Source of the DNA: Branchinecta lynchi
Taxonomy: Eukaryota > Arthropoda > Branchiopoda > Anostraca > Branchinectidae
Length of the DNA: 64,000 nucleotides
Assembly (NCBI GenBank): GCA_023053575.1
Contig: JAKZAP010000014.1
Location: 5,146,001 to 5,210,000, forward strand
Direction: 5' to 3'
Part shown: positions 44,201 through 57,000 of the stretch, one piece after another
Layout: each line of letters begins with the position of its first letter
How positions within the stretch are numbered: position 1 is the stretch's first letter
Position numbers and translations under genes: made by a program
Notes under the pieces: model-generated
Database searches by the model: none
Told to the model about the DNA's origin: nothing
The model's input: the letters and a program-made list of their open reading frames with translations, nothing else

Positions 44201-47200
44201 TAGGCTAGATATTATGGTATATAGTGTTTTAGTGTTTTGAGTGCATTTTTCTATTTTATTTTTTTACCGGGTTACTGAGCGAACGTAAAATGTCTGTCGA
44301 AGACACAGCAAAAATGTCCCTTGACACGCTTTGTAAAATTGCATCGCAAGTCTCTACCTTCACTGGTAGCGAAGACGTTTTGATATTTCTTGAGACGCTG
44401 GAAAATTTGAAATTCTGGGATAAGTCTATTCAGAGCGATGAACTTATCCGGTTGGCATTCATGAAAACAACGGGTCATGCGGCTAATTTTTTAACCAGCC
44501 ACGCAAAATTCGAGTCATTCGAGGATTTGAAGAAAGCCCTTTCCAGACAGTTTGAACACACGTCCTTGAGAGCACGTCTAATTCACGAAACTCTTCGTCT
44601 TGAGGATGGCGAAGACCCATTCCCATTTTTCGAAAAACTAAAATTAAAGACTTTGAAACTCTTGGGTTTTGATCAAGTTCCGTCGACAAATGAAGAAAGT
44701 TTTCTTGGCTATTCAAATCTTTTGAAAAACCTACTTCTTGACAGTCTTTCCCCTACGCTGGGAATGCGGGTGGTTGCTAAGTGTCCCACAGATTTTGAGG
44801 AGGCCACACAAATTTTGATCAATGATTTTCGGGCACGTGAATTTGCTAAAGCCAAATCGCCTCATATGCTTTCCGCTATTGCTTCCGCTTCAGTTGAAAC
44901 TAAGCCTAGTGTACTAGCTGATACAACCTCACGAGATGGTATGGTTCGGGAAAACATACCAGGTAACCGTAGCGACGGCGCTATTTTTGAGCGTTCGAGT
45001 CGCCCAGTATTTCGCCGTCGGGATTCGTTACGGAATGACCAAATGTCAAATGACACTAGCAGCTATAGGGGTAGATCTCGTGACACGAGAGGGGACAGGA
45101 ATGGTTGGGAAGGTCACCGTGGGAGGTCCGAGTCCCGAAAACCGGTTGGGTCGTATAAGAATTGCTTCAACTGCAACAAACCGGGTCATTTTGCTCGCGA
45201 ATGTCGCGCACCACGTACCATCCGTTGCTATAACTGCCAAAGGATCGGGCATATGGCAAGACAATGTCGCAGTCAGTCCGCCGGATCTAATCCGAAAAAG
45301 TGTTTTAATTGTGGGAAAAACGGACATTTCGCAAGGGAATGCCTGGTGTCTGAAAACAGCAGCCGTTTAAACTTGTAAGGGGACGCGCACTTCGTCACGT
45401 TTCAGTAAATTCTGATGCGCATCCTGTCCCGGCTTATTTGACTAAAAATATGGGTGAAAATTTTATTGCGTCGTATTTTGCTAATTGCAATGGAGTGAAT
45501 TGCAATGCTTTGCCGTATTTTAATGCTTCAGTGTGTGACATTCCTGTACGCGCGCTTGGGGATACCGGCGCTTCGATTTCATTAATAAGCCATGATACGT
45601 TTTTGCAGTTGCCTGTTTTAGCTAGGTCAAAAATAGTTAAAAACCATAATGATGTTAGTAGTGCTACCGGCCATTCTATGGAAATTATTGGATGTATTTC
45701 AGAGAATGTAAAAATTGATGAACATGAATATTTTGAGACTTTTTTAATAAGTGACAAACTGAAGATACCGATGATTTTGGGGTACGGATTTTTAAAGAAG
45801 TACGACCTACTAGTTGATGCTAAAAATGACAAATTAATCCGTAGAGGCGGAAATGGGGGAGAGGTTCGACCTGTTTGTAAATTTTCTGATCCGTCGGCAA
45901 ATTGGGTTAACCTTAAAGGACAAAGGGAACAAAATTGTTGTTTTACTAGAAGTCAGTCTTGTAGTCCACAGTCGATCCCTTGTCACCCGGTGGGTCCTGT
46001 AGTTAATTTACCTCCTCCTGATTACCCTTGCCCACTTCCCCATGCTGAAAATACTTGTAAAAAGTCTGAAATCGGGTTGGTAAAAACGGAGGTGGAAGCT
46101 GTGAAACCACCGAAACGCATACACCGTCTTCAACTCGTGTCTAGGACTAGTGTTAATGCAAAGACCAGTAAACGTTGTGTTTTATCTACCAGTAGGGGGC
46201 CAATAGACACGGACGGGATATTTTTGGTTTCACCTACGAAGGAAATGAATGAACGATTCCCAGACTTGATTTTACCAGAACAACTTGTAACTACACAGGA
46301 CGGCATGTTTCAGGTATTCATAGAAAACTATTCGGACAAAGATATAAAAATTCCTTTGTTTTATATGGCGAATGCCGAAGCCTGGATTGCAGACGAAAAT
46401 ATTTGTATGAATGTTTCTGACACAGTAAAACCAACAGAGGTTCTCTCGGGTTCTAATTTGTTACCAGACAATGAAGTGGATGCGTTTCTTAAAATGTTCA
46501 AATTAGATCACCTCGCGAAAAACCCAGTTCGAAAACAAAAAGTAGAGAAGCTTTTAACTGATAATCATGACGTTTTCGCGAAGGACGATTTTGATTTGGG
46601 AACTTGCAACATTGAGCCTTTTGTAATTGATGTGGGTAATGCACCCCCACAGAAAGTTCGTCCCTATCGCATTCCAGTCCACCTTGAACCCGTTGCAAAG
46701 GCAGAAATTGACCGTATGTTGGCTTGTAAGGTTATAGAGCCAGCCGCTTCGCCGTGGCTAGCTCCGTTATTGTTGGTCGGGAAAAAGGATGGAAGTTACC
46801 GTGCGGTTACCGACTTTCGTCGCCTGAATGATGTGACAGTGGGAGACGAGTTTCCGCTCCCTCATATAGCTGCTATTTTAGACAAATTGCATGGCAAAAA
46901 GATTTTCTCTGTTCTTGACTGTTTGAGTGGTTATTGGCAGATGGAAATCGATCCGGAAAGCCGCAAATATACGGGGTTTTCAGCTCCAGGATACGACCAG
47001 TTCGTATACGCGAAACTCGCGTTTGGTCTAAAAAAACGCGCCTGCGGCTTATAGTAGAATTATGCATAGAATTTTGAAACATTTGTTTGATGAAGGGGTC
47101 GCCGTCTATCTGGACGACGTTATAAACGCCTCAGAAGACGACGATTCGCACATGGCTTTGTTGATTAAAGTTTTTACCGCTTTCCGCAAAGCCGGTCTGA

Positions 47201-50200
47201 AATTGAAAGCGCGGAAATGTGATTTTTTTAAGGAGGAAGTTATTTTCTTGGGTCATCGGGTCGATAAGAATGGAGTCCGTCCAGACCCCAATAAGCTAAG
47301 TGCGGTACGTAACATTGCATACCCAAAGGACGTCAGCGAACTGCGCTCATGTATAGGTCTGTTTTCGTATTTTCGCAAATTCGTTCCCCAGTTTTCGGCT
47401 ATAGCATCACCCCTAATTAAACTTACCAAAAAGGAGGTACCTTTTATTTTTGGGGATGAGGAGAAGAAAGCTTTTGAACAGCTGCGATCTAAATTGTTAG
47501 AAGAACCTATACTTGGCCTTCCAGATCTTGGTCGGTCCGCGAAACCGATGAAAATTTTTTGCGATGCTAGCAAAAAGGCATGTGGAGGGTTTTTGGCCCA
47601 GGAACAGGGTGGGAGGCAAAAGGTCTTACAGTATACGTCACGTACTTTCAACGACGCCGAGGTCAAACATGCCGCGGTCGAACAAGAGACCTTAGCAATA
47701 ATTCACTGCATCAGGTCATTTCGCCCTTATTTGCTCGGTAGAAAATTCATTGTTGCCTCGGATCATAAGCCTCTTCAGTGGTTGATGAAGAGTACAGGGA
47801 AGGATCTTACCGGAAAGTGGGCTAGAATGCAGATGGAACTGCAAGGGTATGAATTCGAGATCACGCATATCCCCGGGACTCAGAACGTCGTTGCAGACGC
47901 TCTAAGTAGGCTCCCTACGACTATTACAACTCCCGCGATAATGGCCGTAATACCAGAGGCGGATAACCAGTTTTCCTCAAAGGAACTGCGGGAATTGCAA
48001 GAGAAGGACGGGTTTTCTTCTGCGGTACGTAACTACCTTAAACATGGCAGTGGGTTGCCCTCTCAAATCGAAACTCAAGTCCTGCGTGAAATCGAAAATT
48101 TTGTTCTTGACGACGGCTTACTTTGTTACGTTTATACACCGTATCAAAACTGTCGCAGGCCTGATTTGCGGGTAGTACCAGTTTTACCTCGTTCACTCAT
48201 TCCGGAAGTTCTATTTGATTGCCATGATTCAAAAATATCGGGTCATTTTGGGTTTCTTAAGACATATGAGCGCGTGCGCAACCGTTTTTACTTTCGGAAC
48301 ATGTACAACGTTGTCAAACAATATGTGCAGTGTTGCCTTGATTGTTGTCAACGCAAAGGCCTTAACCACACACCAAGGGCTCCGTTGGGCACCATACCCG
48401 AGTCCTCTAGACCACTCGATATGGTCGGTATCGATCTTCTCGGTCCATTACCCGTTTCTAGTCATGGTTCAAAATATATTGTCGTCATCACTGATCATTT
48501 TACGAAATACATCGTTCTTACGGCCATAGCAGATAAAACAGCAAAAGCTGTCGCGAGAGCGTTTGTTGAGCATTTTGTTTTGGTTTATGGGGCTTGCGAA
48601 CGCTTGATAAGTGATCAGGGTTCAGAATTCATAAATGCTGTTTTCAAAGGAATTCTTGAATTGCTTGACATCAAGCAACTTCGTACATCTGCGTACCATC
48701 CGATGTGTAATGGGGCGGTTGAAAGGCGGAATAGAGATATTGCAAACATTTTAAGCCTATATGTCAAGGATAGGGGGCATTCTGATTGGGAGGACCAACT
48801 TTGCTATGTCCAATTTGCTATGAACACAGCTTTTCACGAATCCATCTCGGACAACCCATTTTATGCTATGTTCCTTCGCGACGCCCGTTTCCCGACGGAC
48901 ACCGTCATTAATAGTAGGGTTTATTATAATCTGGATTCGGATTACAAATCGGAAATGATTACTCGGCAGAGAACTGCGTATCAAATGATCAGGGACAACT
49001 CCGATATCGCTCGGGAACGTCAGCGGTTCTACTACAATAGAACCGAAAATCAGAAACCCCTGAAGGTCGGTGACCTTGTACTTTTGCATACGCCACCCGA
49101 CGCGAGGTTGCGAAAATTGGACAAGATACGTTGGGTGGGACCTTATCGAATAAATGCAGTTTTGGAAAATGGCCTAAACTTTAAAATCACAAGACTGTCA
49201 GACGGACGGGTGGAAATTGTCCATTACAATCGTTTGAAATCGTACATTCCCAGGAGTCTGTGGGAAAGGGACGTTATGCAAGATGAACTGATTATACCGC
49301 CTAATTTTGACGAAATTCCGGCACCCATTTCCTCTCCCGCAGAAAATCCGGCCGGAAATAAACCTGAAAGTTCGCGTACCAGAAAAACAGTTACTTGGTG
49401 GGACAGTCCACCTGCAGGTCAGAAAACTATCCCAGATTGCGACCCACCAAACCCACCCTCCGTTATACCAAACCCACTTACTGAGGACATGTATGATATT
49501 GGCGCGAGTGATTTTGCTTTTAGACCGGAATCCTCGGTTCCGGGTCCGGAATCGATGGATGATTTTCCGAAATTTCGCCAACTTCCTCTATTTCACCGCC
49601 CTTTAACATTACAGCCGTATCATACGGATCAACCAAATGAACATGGGGATTGCAAAAGACGTTATTCTCTGGGCTCTGAAGATTTAGAATGGGATGACCC
49701 CTATACTGAAACACCTGTTCGCAGGCAGGGGTTGGGAAGCTCCTCGAGTCTCGAGAGCGAATTATTAGACGATGCGCTGATGGAAAGAGAACTTTTCACA
49801 CCAAGGACAGTTGTTAGATGCTCTACGCCAACTTTTGGCGAGGCACCAGTTTTGAGACAGGGTATCACACCATCTCATGATTTCTACGAAAATCTCGCTG
49901 GGGTGGGGATACCGTCATTAGAGGCCCCAAACTACCGTCTAGAGTTCGAGAGCACAGTTGCGCAGGATCCGTTTAGTGATCCTGGAGGTATAAACGATTC
50001 ACTCACGGGTAATAACTTCCCTCAGGCTAGTACGCGGGTTGACAGGTCCCCAGACCTATCACCTGTTCGACCAGAAGAAGAGTCACCAAATCAAACGGTA
50101 ATTGAGACACCTCAGTCTCGGGGGGGTAAAGTATCTCGGTTACCAGAATCAGAAGAAACCAGCCCTCAACGGGAAGGTTTTGGAAGGGGCACACTTGAGG

Positions 50201-50983
50201 AGACACCGGGTCATTCGGGGCTCGGGTCGAATTTTGGCGACGGGGTCAATGATGGGGTCGACAGTTCTGGTAGTATGCCAGAACTGAGAGGACCATTTGG
50301 GGAGCTCGAATCTGATCACCCAGGGTCTGAAGACCCTATTGATCTTAATAGTCCCCCACCAATTTTAATTCGTGATAGAGCTTTAAGCCACCCTACAGTT
50401 CGTTCAGAGGCGCTTAGATTACGAACGCAAGCTGCGCGTCGCGGTACACTTCAGGGTGTTAGGTTTGATCTGGCTACGAGAGGTCACAGACAAACGTCAA
50501 GGGAAATCCGCCCCCCGGTTAGGTTCGGGTATGATAAGCTAGGAAGCCCCCATCTACCCGAAAAACGGAAATAAACCGAGGTTGATATGGTCGTAATAAT
50601 TAAATAATTAGCTAATAATAGCATAATGCATTTTATTACGGAGTGGAATTAGCAGTTGTTTTAAGTTGCTAACGAGAGGTAGGAAATAGAGGTGACGAAA
50701 TACAAGATTTGTACGCATTTTTGCAGACGTACAGGAGGTACATATTAACAAACATGAAATACCAAAACCAAGGGTGCTAGTTTGTGTGGGTCATCCAATA
50801 AAGAGTAGGCCTACTTGAAATCAAATAACAAAAGGTGACCCCACTAATTAGCTGAAATAAATAATGAGGCTGAACAGGCAATCGTTAGTTAATGCTCGTT
50901 GTTGTTGCTGTTGCAAATTGCTTGTGCTTTTGGCTTACAAAATTAAGAAGTGACAAGGAAGTTGATTTTTGTTATCAGTCCCT

Positions 50984-51026
<43 letters not shown>

Positions 51027-54000
51027 AAACAAACCATAAAATTTAAATTTATTGATAATAGACCCAGAGTTTTAATATTAAGTGCACATTATGTTTTTGC
51101 TATTGGTCTATTGTCATGCAATACCCTCAAAAGTGCTTAAGACATGCTCACATCCGGAAAGCGAGCTGTCTCGGCACTAAAGTCGGTGTAGTTTCTAAAT
51201 CTTGTTGTTTCACCTTATTCAGACCTAAAAATATTATTAAAACAAGCAGATATTTTAATAGGCGAAGATTTAGTAGGGAGTCTCAAACCCCTGTAACCAT
51301 TTTATTTGCATTAAGTGTGGTCTGAGCCAGTAAGTAAACAGAGAAGCGAAGGAGCAACATTTTGGTTGAAATTAAATCAGTGTGAGAAAATATTAGAGAA
51401 TTAAGCAACTTAAAATGGGAAGTAACGTGTAGTGATGTCATGCACTGATAAACCTGGAGTGAGCTCGGTCAATGTTGGTCCCCTTGACCGAAACTACGCG
51501 GTATTTTACCTGTCTATTATTTTGTTTTACTGCACCATGTCAGAGGGCTCAGTAATAATCAATCAGTTATAATCCCTAGATTGTATTATGATACTAGATT
51601 GAACGAATGTACAAAATAACAATTGTATCAGATTGAATCCCTGAAATACTGAGTAAAGAAATTTTGTTCGATTTTTGCTTGTCCCAAAATTTTCCCTAAT
51701 TACTTTTGCCCTGAAAAGTAAGAGTTCGCTCCCCTTTGTTGAAAAGAGAAGGTCACGTAGCTCAACTAACAGATTATGCCTAAAAGCTATGACACAAATG
51801 AAAACCTGTAGAGACTATACAGCCACGATTTTTCAATTTTGCTTTTGCTGACTATCTTTGCGGTTTTGCTTCACGCGAGTAGCTGACGTACTTTTGCAGT
51901 ATAATTGAGTCACAGGATTTTTAAATAATTGCTGCTAGACACGTATTTCGATTGATAGACAAATCGAGTGAGGGTTTTACTAATTATTGTTTTGAGTCTT
52001 TCAGAGCTTAGAAGGACACACAGACAGTGTCAACCAATGGTCAATGGTCGGAGATATTAACCGGCATTTTACCCAGAAGCTCTTCATGATAGCAAGTATA
52101 GACAGATAGATAGATCTAGACAGAAATGGTTGAAGCATACGTCCAACTTCACTTTGTTACCGTGTGCCGTAGAAATCGCGCCAAATTTTGTTTTGCTGTA
52201 CAGCTAAAAACTACCGTCAGAGGCCATCCAGCTTAAATGGATTAGCATATGTCGCGATTTGAAAGGTCAGAACTTGCGGTCAAGTTACCCTTAGCGTACT
52301 TTAAACGCTCAAAGAGAAGTCGTGGGAAATTTTAAAGAGCTCCCGTGATTTGCGGTTTTAGCATCTGATGTGCGTTAAACGTCAGAATTGAGGTGTCTTT
52401 AAATTAAAACAGCTCCCGTGATTTGCGGTTTTAGCATCTGATGTGCGTTAAACGTCAGAATTGAGGTGTCTTTAAATTAAAACAGCTCCCGTGATTTGCG
52501 GTTTTAGCATCTGATGTGCGTTAAACGTCAGATTTGAGGTGTTTTAAATTTTCGCGAAGCACATATACAAATAACAAGAAACACGGAGAAGAAAGAAACA
52601 TGAGAATGAGAGGACGCCAAAAGTAATCGTGTAAAGCGATTAAATAAGTATTCCAGATATACTGCGTTTATTTTATATTACAGGTCGAACCGAAGCCGAA
52701 CCAACTTAGTCCTTACTACGAGTCGTTCTCAGCAGAAATCCCAGTCATGGAGGAGCAGTTCGTCAATCATTCATCGAGGAAGAAAAGAACCAGTCGTCGC
52801 TCTCAAACCAATCTTGCCAGTGGCGAGAAAGAAGAGACGGCTTGCAGCGCCATCTGTCTTCCCATTTAGAAGTCACGTACATGCGGACGAGTTATGTCCA
52901 CATCAGCAGAAGTTCGACTAAGGAGCACAGAAGAGCTTAGCTGATAACGGCCCTGCCCTGCATACAGCATGAAAAGCCAACTAGTTCGACAACGCTTCGC
53001 TTCGATAACGCCAACAGAGGAACCGGTAGGGGACGTCAATATGAGCCCTAGGAGAATCGATGAACGGCTTGCTGACCTTTTCGCGGATGAGGAAGGAGAA
53101 GAGGATCAGCATCGCCCTCAGACTCCACCCATGCCAATGGAGGACGGTGAACGAGCCGAGCCGCCACAGAACGAGGATCAGCATCGCCCTCACACTCCGC
53201 CCATGCCAATCGAGGACGGCGAACGAGCCGAGTCGCCACAGAACGAGGATCAGCATCGCCCTCACACTCCGCCCATGCCAATCGAGGACGGCGAACGAGC
53301 CGAGTCGCCACAGAACGAGGAGCAGCATCGCCCTCACACTCTGCCCATGCCAATGGAGGACGGCGAACGAGCTGAGTTGCCACCGAATCTTGAAGTAGCC
53401 GTAGATGTATTCGCATACGAGGCCATGCCGTTTTCGCCAGCTATTCTACCAGAGGAACCAAGAGGGGACGTAGTCATAAAACCCCTCCCTAGTATTCCAA
53501 GTCGGAGTGCTCCCATACCGCATCCGTGGATGAACGGAGCCGTTAATCAACCATCGTTCATAAGAATTCCTGTCGAATTTTCATCAGAACAGCTAGAAGC
53601 AGTTTTGCCATAAACCCAGCAGAAGTTATCGACGAGGAACGACTCAACAGAAGTCATCAAGTCAACCGAGTCAGCGTCGAGTCAACCAACCATCATTCGT
53701 AACCATTTCGGTCGAGTTTTCATCAGAACAGATGAAGACGAGGAACTACTTAACAGAAGTTATGGACGAGGAACTATTCAACAGAAGTCATCAACGAGGA
53801 ACTATTCAACAGAAGTCATCAACGAGGAACTATTCAACAGAAGTCATCGACGAGAAAGAATTCCGATGGAGGTCACCGTGGATCAGCTTAACGATATTTT
53901 TATGCGTCCCGCGAATGCCCGTGCAAGGCAAGAACTTATGGTCCGGTTGTACTGTTTCGGAATTTTTCACGGTAGTGGGTGTACACAACAGTAACAGTGA

Positions 54001-57000
54001 ACATCGGAATAAGACAATTATAATTTTTAGTGCTGTTTTGCCACTTTAACATTTGATTCATGTAAATCATTCGAAGGGCCTCAGGCCACAATTGTAGTAT
54101 TTTCCTTTTCAATAAGTGAAGCATGCTTGTTTTAAACTTTCAAACGTATTTGAAGGGCCGGACGCCACGATTTTTCTATTGCTTTATTTGTTGAGCATGC
54201 TTATTCACATTATCAAATGTATTCAAATGGCTGTATATATATATGTAATAAAAATAATAGTAATAAATTACTAGATAAAATAAAATAAAATAATTAGTTG
54301 TAAAATGTTGTGCGTACAATATGGTAATTTTTGCTTAAGTTGAAGAAGATAAAACGAGATAAAAATAATTCATTGTAGTATGTGGTGTGTATAATACTGT
54401 AAATTTTGCTTAAGTTAAAGTAAGAACCGATTTTCATTGGTTCCGATAAAACGAAATAAAAATAATTAATTGTTTTATGTCGTGTATATAATATGGAAAA
54501 TTTTTCTTGTTGTCGGTATTGTAGTGTCGTCGCGAATTAACGTTTGTGTTAACGTAGTTTTCAGTTTGAGTCGTGACCGCAGTTAAACCAAGTTCCAGAT
54601 GCTCAAGAATTAATTTAATTGGGAGAGGCAGTATTTTTCTTTTAATTCAGATTTTCGCGGGTGTCTGTCTTAGTAATTTGAACTTCATATTGATTCCATT
54701 AAAGTAAAAAAAAAAAAAAATTAATGTTAAAATTAGAAATCAACTTACAATTTAAAATTATAAGCTAATTGTGTTGCCATAAATTATAAATTTAACTTCT
54801 TTACGGGTGGGTTAGCCAAGTCAGAACTCGATATTGATTGTATAAAATTAGGTCCTACCCTGAACGAAATTTTCGAAAGAGGGAAGGGATGCAGACTTTT
54901 ATTTAATTGCTTCTATTTTATCAGTACATAAAGTACCCTTTTGTCGGGAAAGTATTCAGCATACTATGCCGGGGAGCAAAAGGTTTCAGGTCTAAAAACT
55001 TGCAAACCACCGCTCATGCAAACTTTCGGACAAAAGGAAGGGTAGAGGCTTGTAAAGTTTTGTTTTCATTTTATTGAAAAGCCGATACTGGAAATGGAAC
55101 ATCTGTCGTAACTGAGTTAGACAGGTTGATCAAAAATTTTAGAATGCAAAAATAAAGTAAGCCAAGTAAAGAGAAGTTTATAAAAATCAAGTTCTGGCAG
55201 TGGCATAGTTTGTTTTGTCGGGAGTCAAAACCTTGAAAGGGATAACGAGTGTTACGGATAGTATTAGGATATTAAATATCAAAGTCGATTCCGTAATCTG
55301 AAATAATGCGGTCTGAGAAAAGCAACTCCATATTTGGTAATAATTCAAGCCTCGGGACGATGGAAGTAGCCTTATCAGTTCCCTGTTGTTGAACATCCTC
55401 TTCCTGAGTTTTCAGGCACGTTTGATCAGGACTTTGGTTGAATCTTTGGTAGCGACTGCGGTTAGCTCCTACGCAATAAGCAAGAATAGGAATTTGATGT
55501 GAAGCTCGAAGCGAGCAGATGATTCTGAGGGTTGACTGTAGCGAGACATGTGTCTGTATTATTAGATTACCTTACGTGTTAACAGAAGCAAGTTGTACTA
55601 AAGGAATAAATAAAGTAAGTGTTAAAAGAAAAGAACCGACCTCCCTAAACGAAAGACTACGATCCCTATACGCCTTCGAAGGGTGAATACTGCTGCCGCT
55701 CGAACGCTACCATATAATGCTCCCAAGTGGGACATAAGCCGCCGGTCCGAGTATAAAGAGTAATAACACAGGGCAAGAACCTCTCATCGGTTTATCCGAA
55801 TTCGGATTTAACCGTCCGAATTCGGATTTTAACTGTCGGAATAAAAATCTCCGAATTCGGTGATGTACAACTACTAAAGTCAGATGTAGGAGGAAATTTT
55901 GACAATGTAGTTTGTATCAGTTAAAAGCTGACGTCCAGAAAACGTCCAGTTTTTGCGCCGACTTTTAACGTTTCTTTTATCTCCCTTCCACAGAGAGGAG
56001 GTGCAATTGTGACAACAGTCGACAAGAGGGGCATGCGCGCGGATCAGCGACCGACAGCTTCACATTTACCACGCCAGTTGTTGGGCAAAGAGGTAAGAGG
56101 ACACATACATTAGTTGCGTTTTTGACCCGAATTCTCCGTTCTGGATTCTCGATTCTCGTACAAATTACCGTTTTCGTTCCTCTGGCTTCTCCATTCTCGC
56201 TTTTGACAAACATACTAATTCGGCATCTCATCCGCAACCCGGTATATGTAAGTGTTATTAAGCTATATCTAGGATTTTCATTTTTTTTTTTTTTTTATTG
56301 AAAGTGATTTTTTGTGGTAGTGGCTATGGACAGTTGGCTTTTTGCAATAAATATCATATCATATTCAATTCAGTTTAATTCAGCTTTATTTCAACTTCAG
56401 TTACGGACTAGCCGAATAGCAGGTGGTAGAGTCAAACATACATTAAAAACTAACCAAAATTGTCAACATATACTAGGAGGTGGCCGAATTTCTTATAAAA
56501 TACTGAGAACAAATAATATAAAAAGTAACGATTGGGGAAATAGACAACGAGGGGTAAAATAATAACCTACTAATTTCTGTTACGTAGGGAAACAAAGGAG
56601 GGGACAAAGCTATTATTGTATCTCACGTGTCGGCAAAACACTGGTTGAAGGGTAGGGACTGGTACGGAAGCTTGTCTTTGAGGCCTCTCCCTTTCTGTTG
56701 TAAAGTTGGGGGGCAGGATGTCGCGAAGGACACCCGTACTCTGTTCACCAATCAGGGAGGAGAATCGAGAATTCACCAATCGCGAGGCTTTCCCCGTCCT
56801 CAATTCTGTCAAAAACGCAAGAAATGGATCCCTTCATCTGAACAGTCCAAAAACGCGAAATAGGAGAATTGCGAGGAAAATCGTAAGGAGAATTCGGATC
56901 AAAACGCAACTGTTGAAGGTGGAAAAACTTGACAGTCATGTTCCCGTTTTAAAAAACACGTATTACAAAAAAAAATGCCGGGAGATGTTTGACGAGTTCG

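Larger units (their letters stand above)
43620..55794 (+). mobile_element. Ty3/gypsy-type LTR retrotransposon, 12,175 bp, recent insertion
   Basis: The order 5' LTR - gag - protease - RT - RNase H - integrase - 3' LTR is the Ty3/gypsy (Metaviridae) order. The LTRs (43620-44164 and 55250-55794) are 545 bp each and differ at only one position that I found by eye (43634 A against 55264 T), so the insertion is young. Target duplication is TCCG. There is no recognisable envelope gene. The element is unusually long because of a C-terminal pol extension and about 4.7 kb between pol and the 3' LTR. It sits in DAP3 intron 7, sense to the gene, ending about 200 bases before exon 8. One frameshift in RT makes this copy probably inactive. 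Confidence 0.95.

Noticed and set aside
44936..45370. 144-codon ORF overlapping gag
   Set aside because: Shadow of the zinc-knuckle coding region in another frame; no independent motif.
47020..47062. Programmed +1 frameshift inside RT
   Set aside because: It would fall between catalytic motifs of one folded domain, which no known element needs; a one-base insertion in A7 is simpler.
50892..51140. ORF encoding a poly-lysine tract
   Set aside because: The frame simply crosses the roughly 35-base A tract.
53048..53416. Antisense and +2 frame ORFs over the 72-bp repeats
   Set aside because: A period divisible by three keeps all frames open; the sense frame with a protein-level internal motif echo is preferred.
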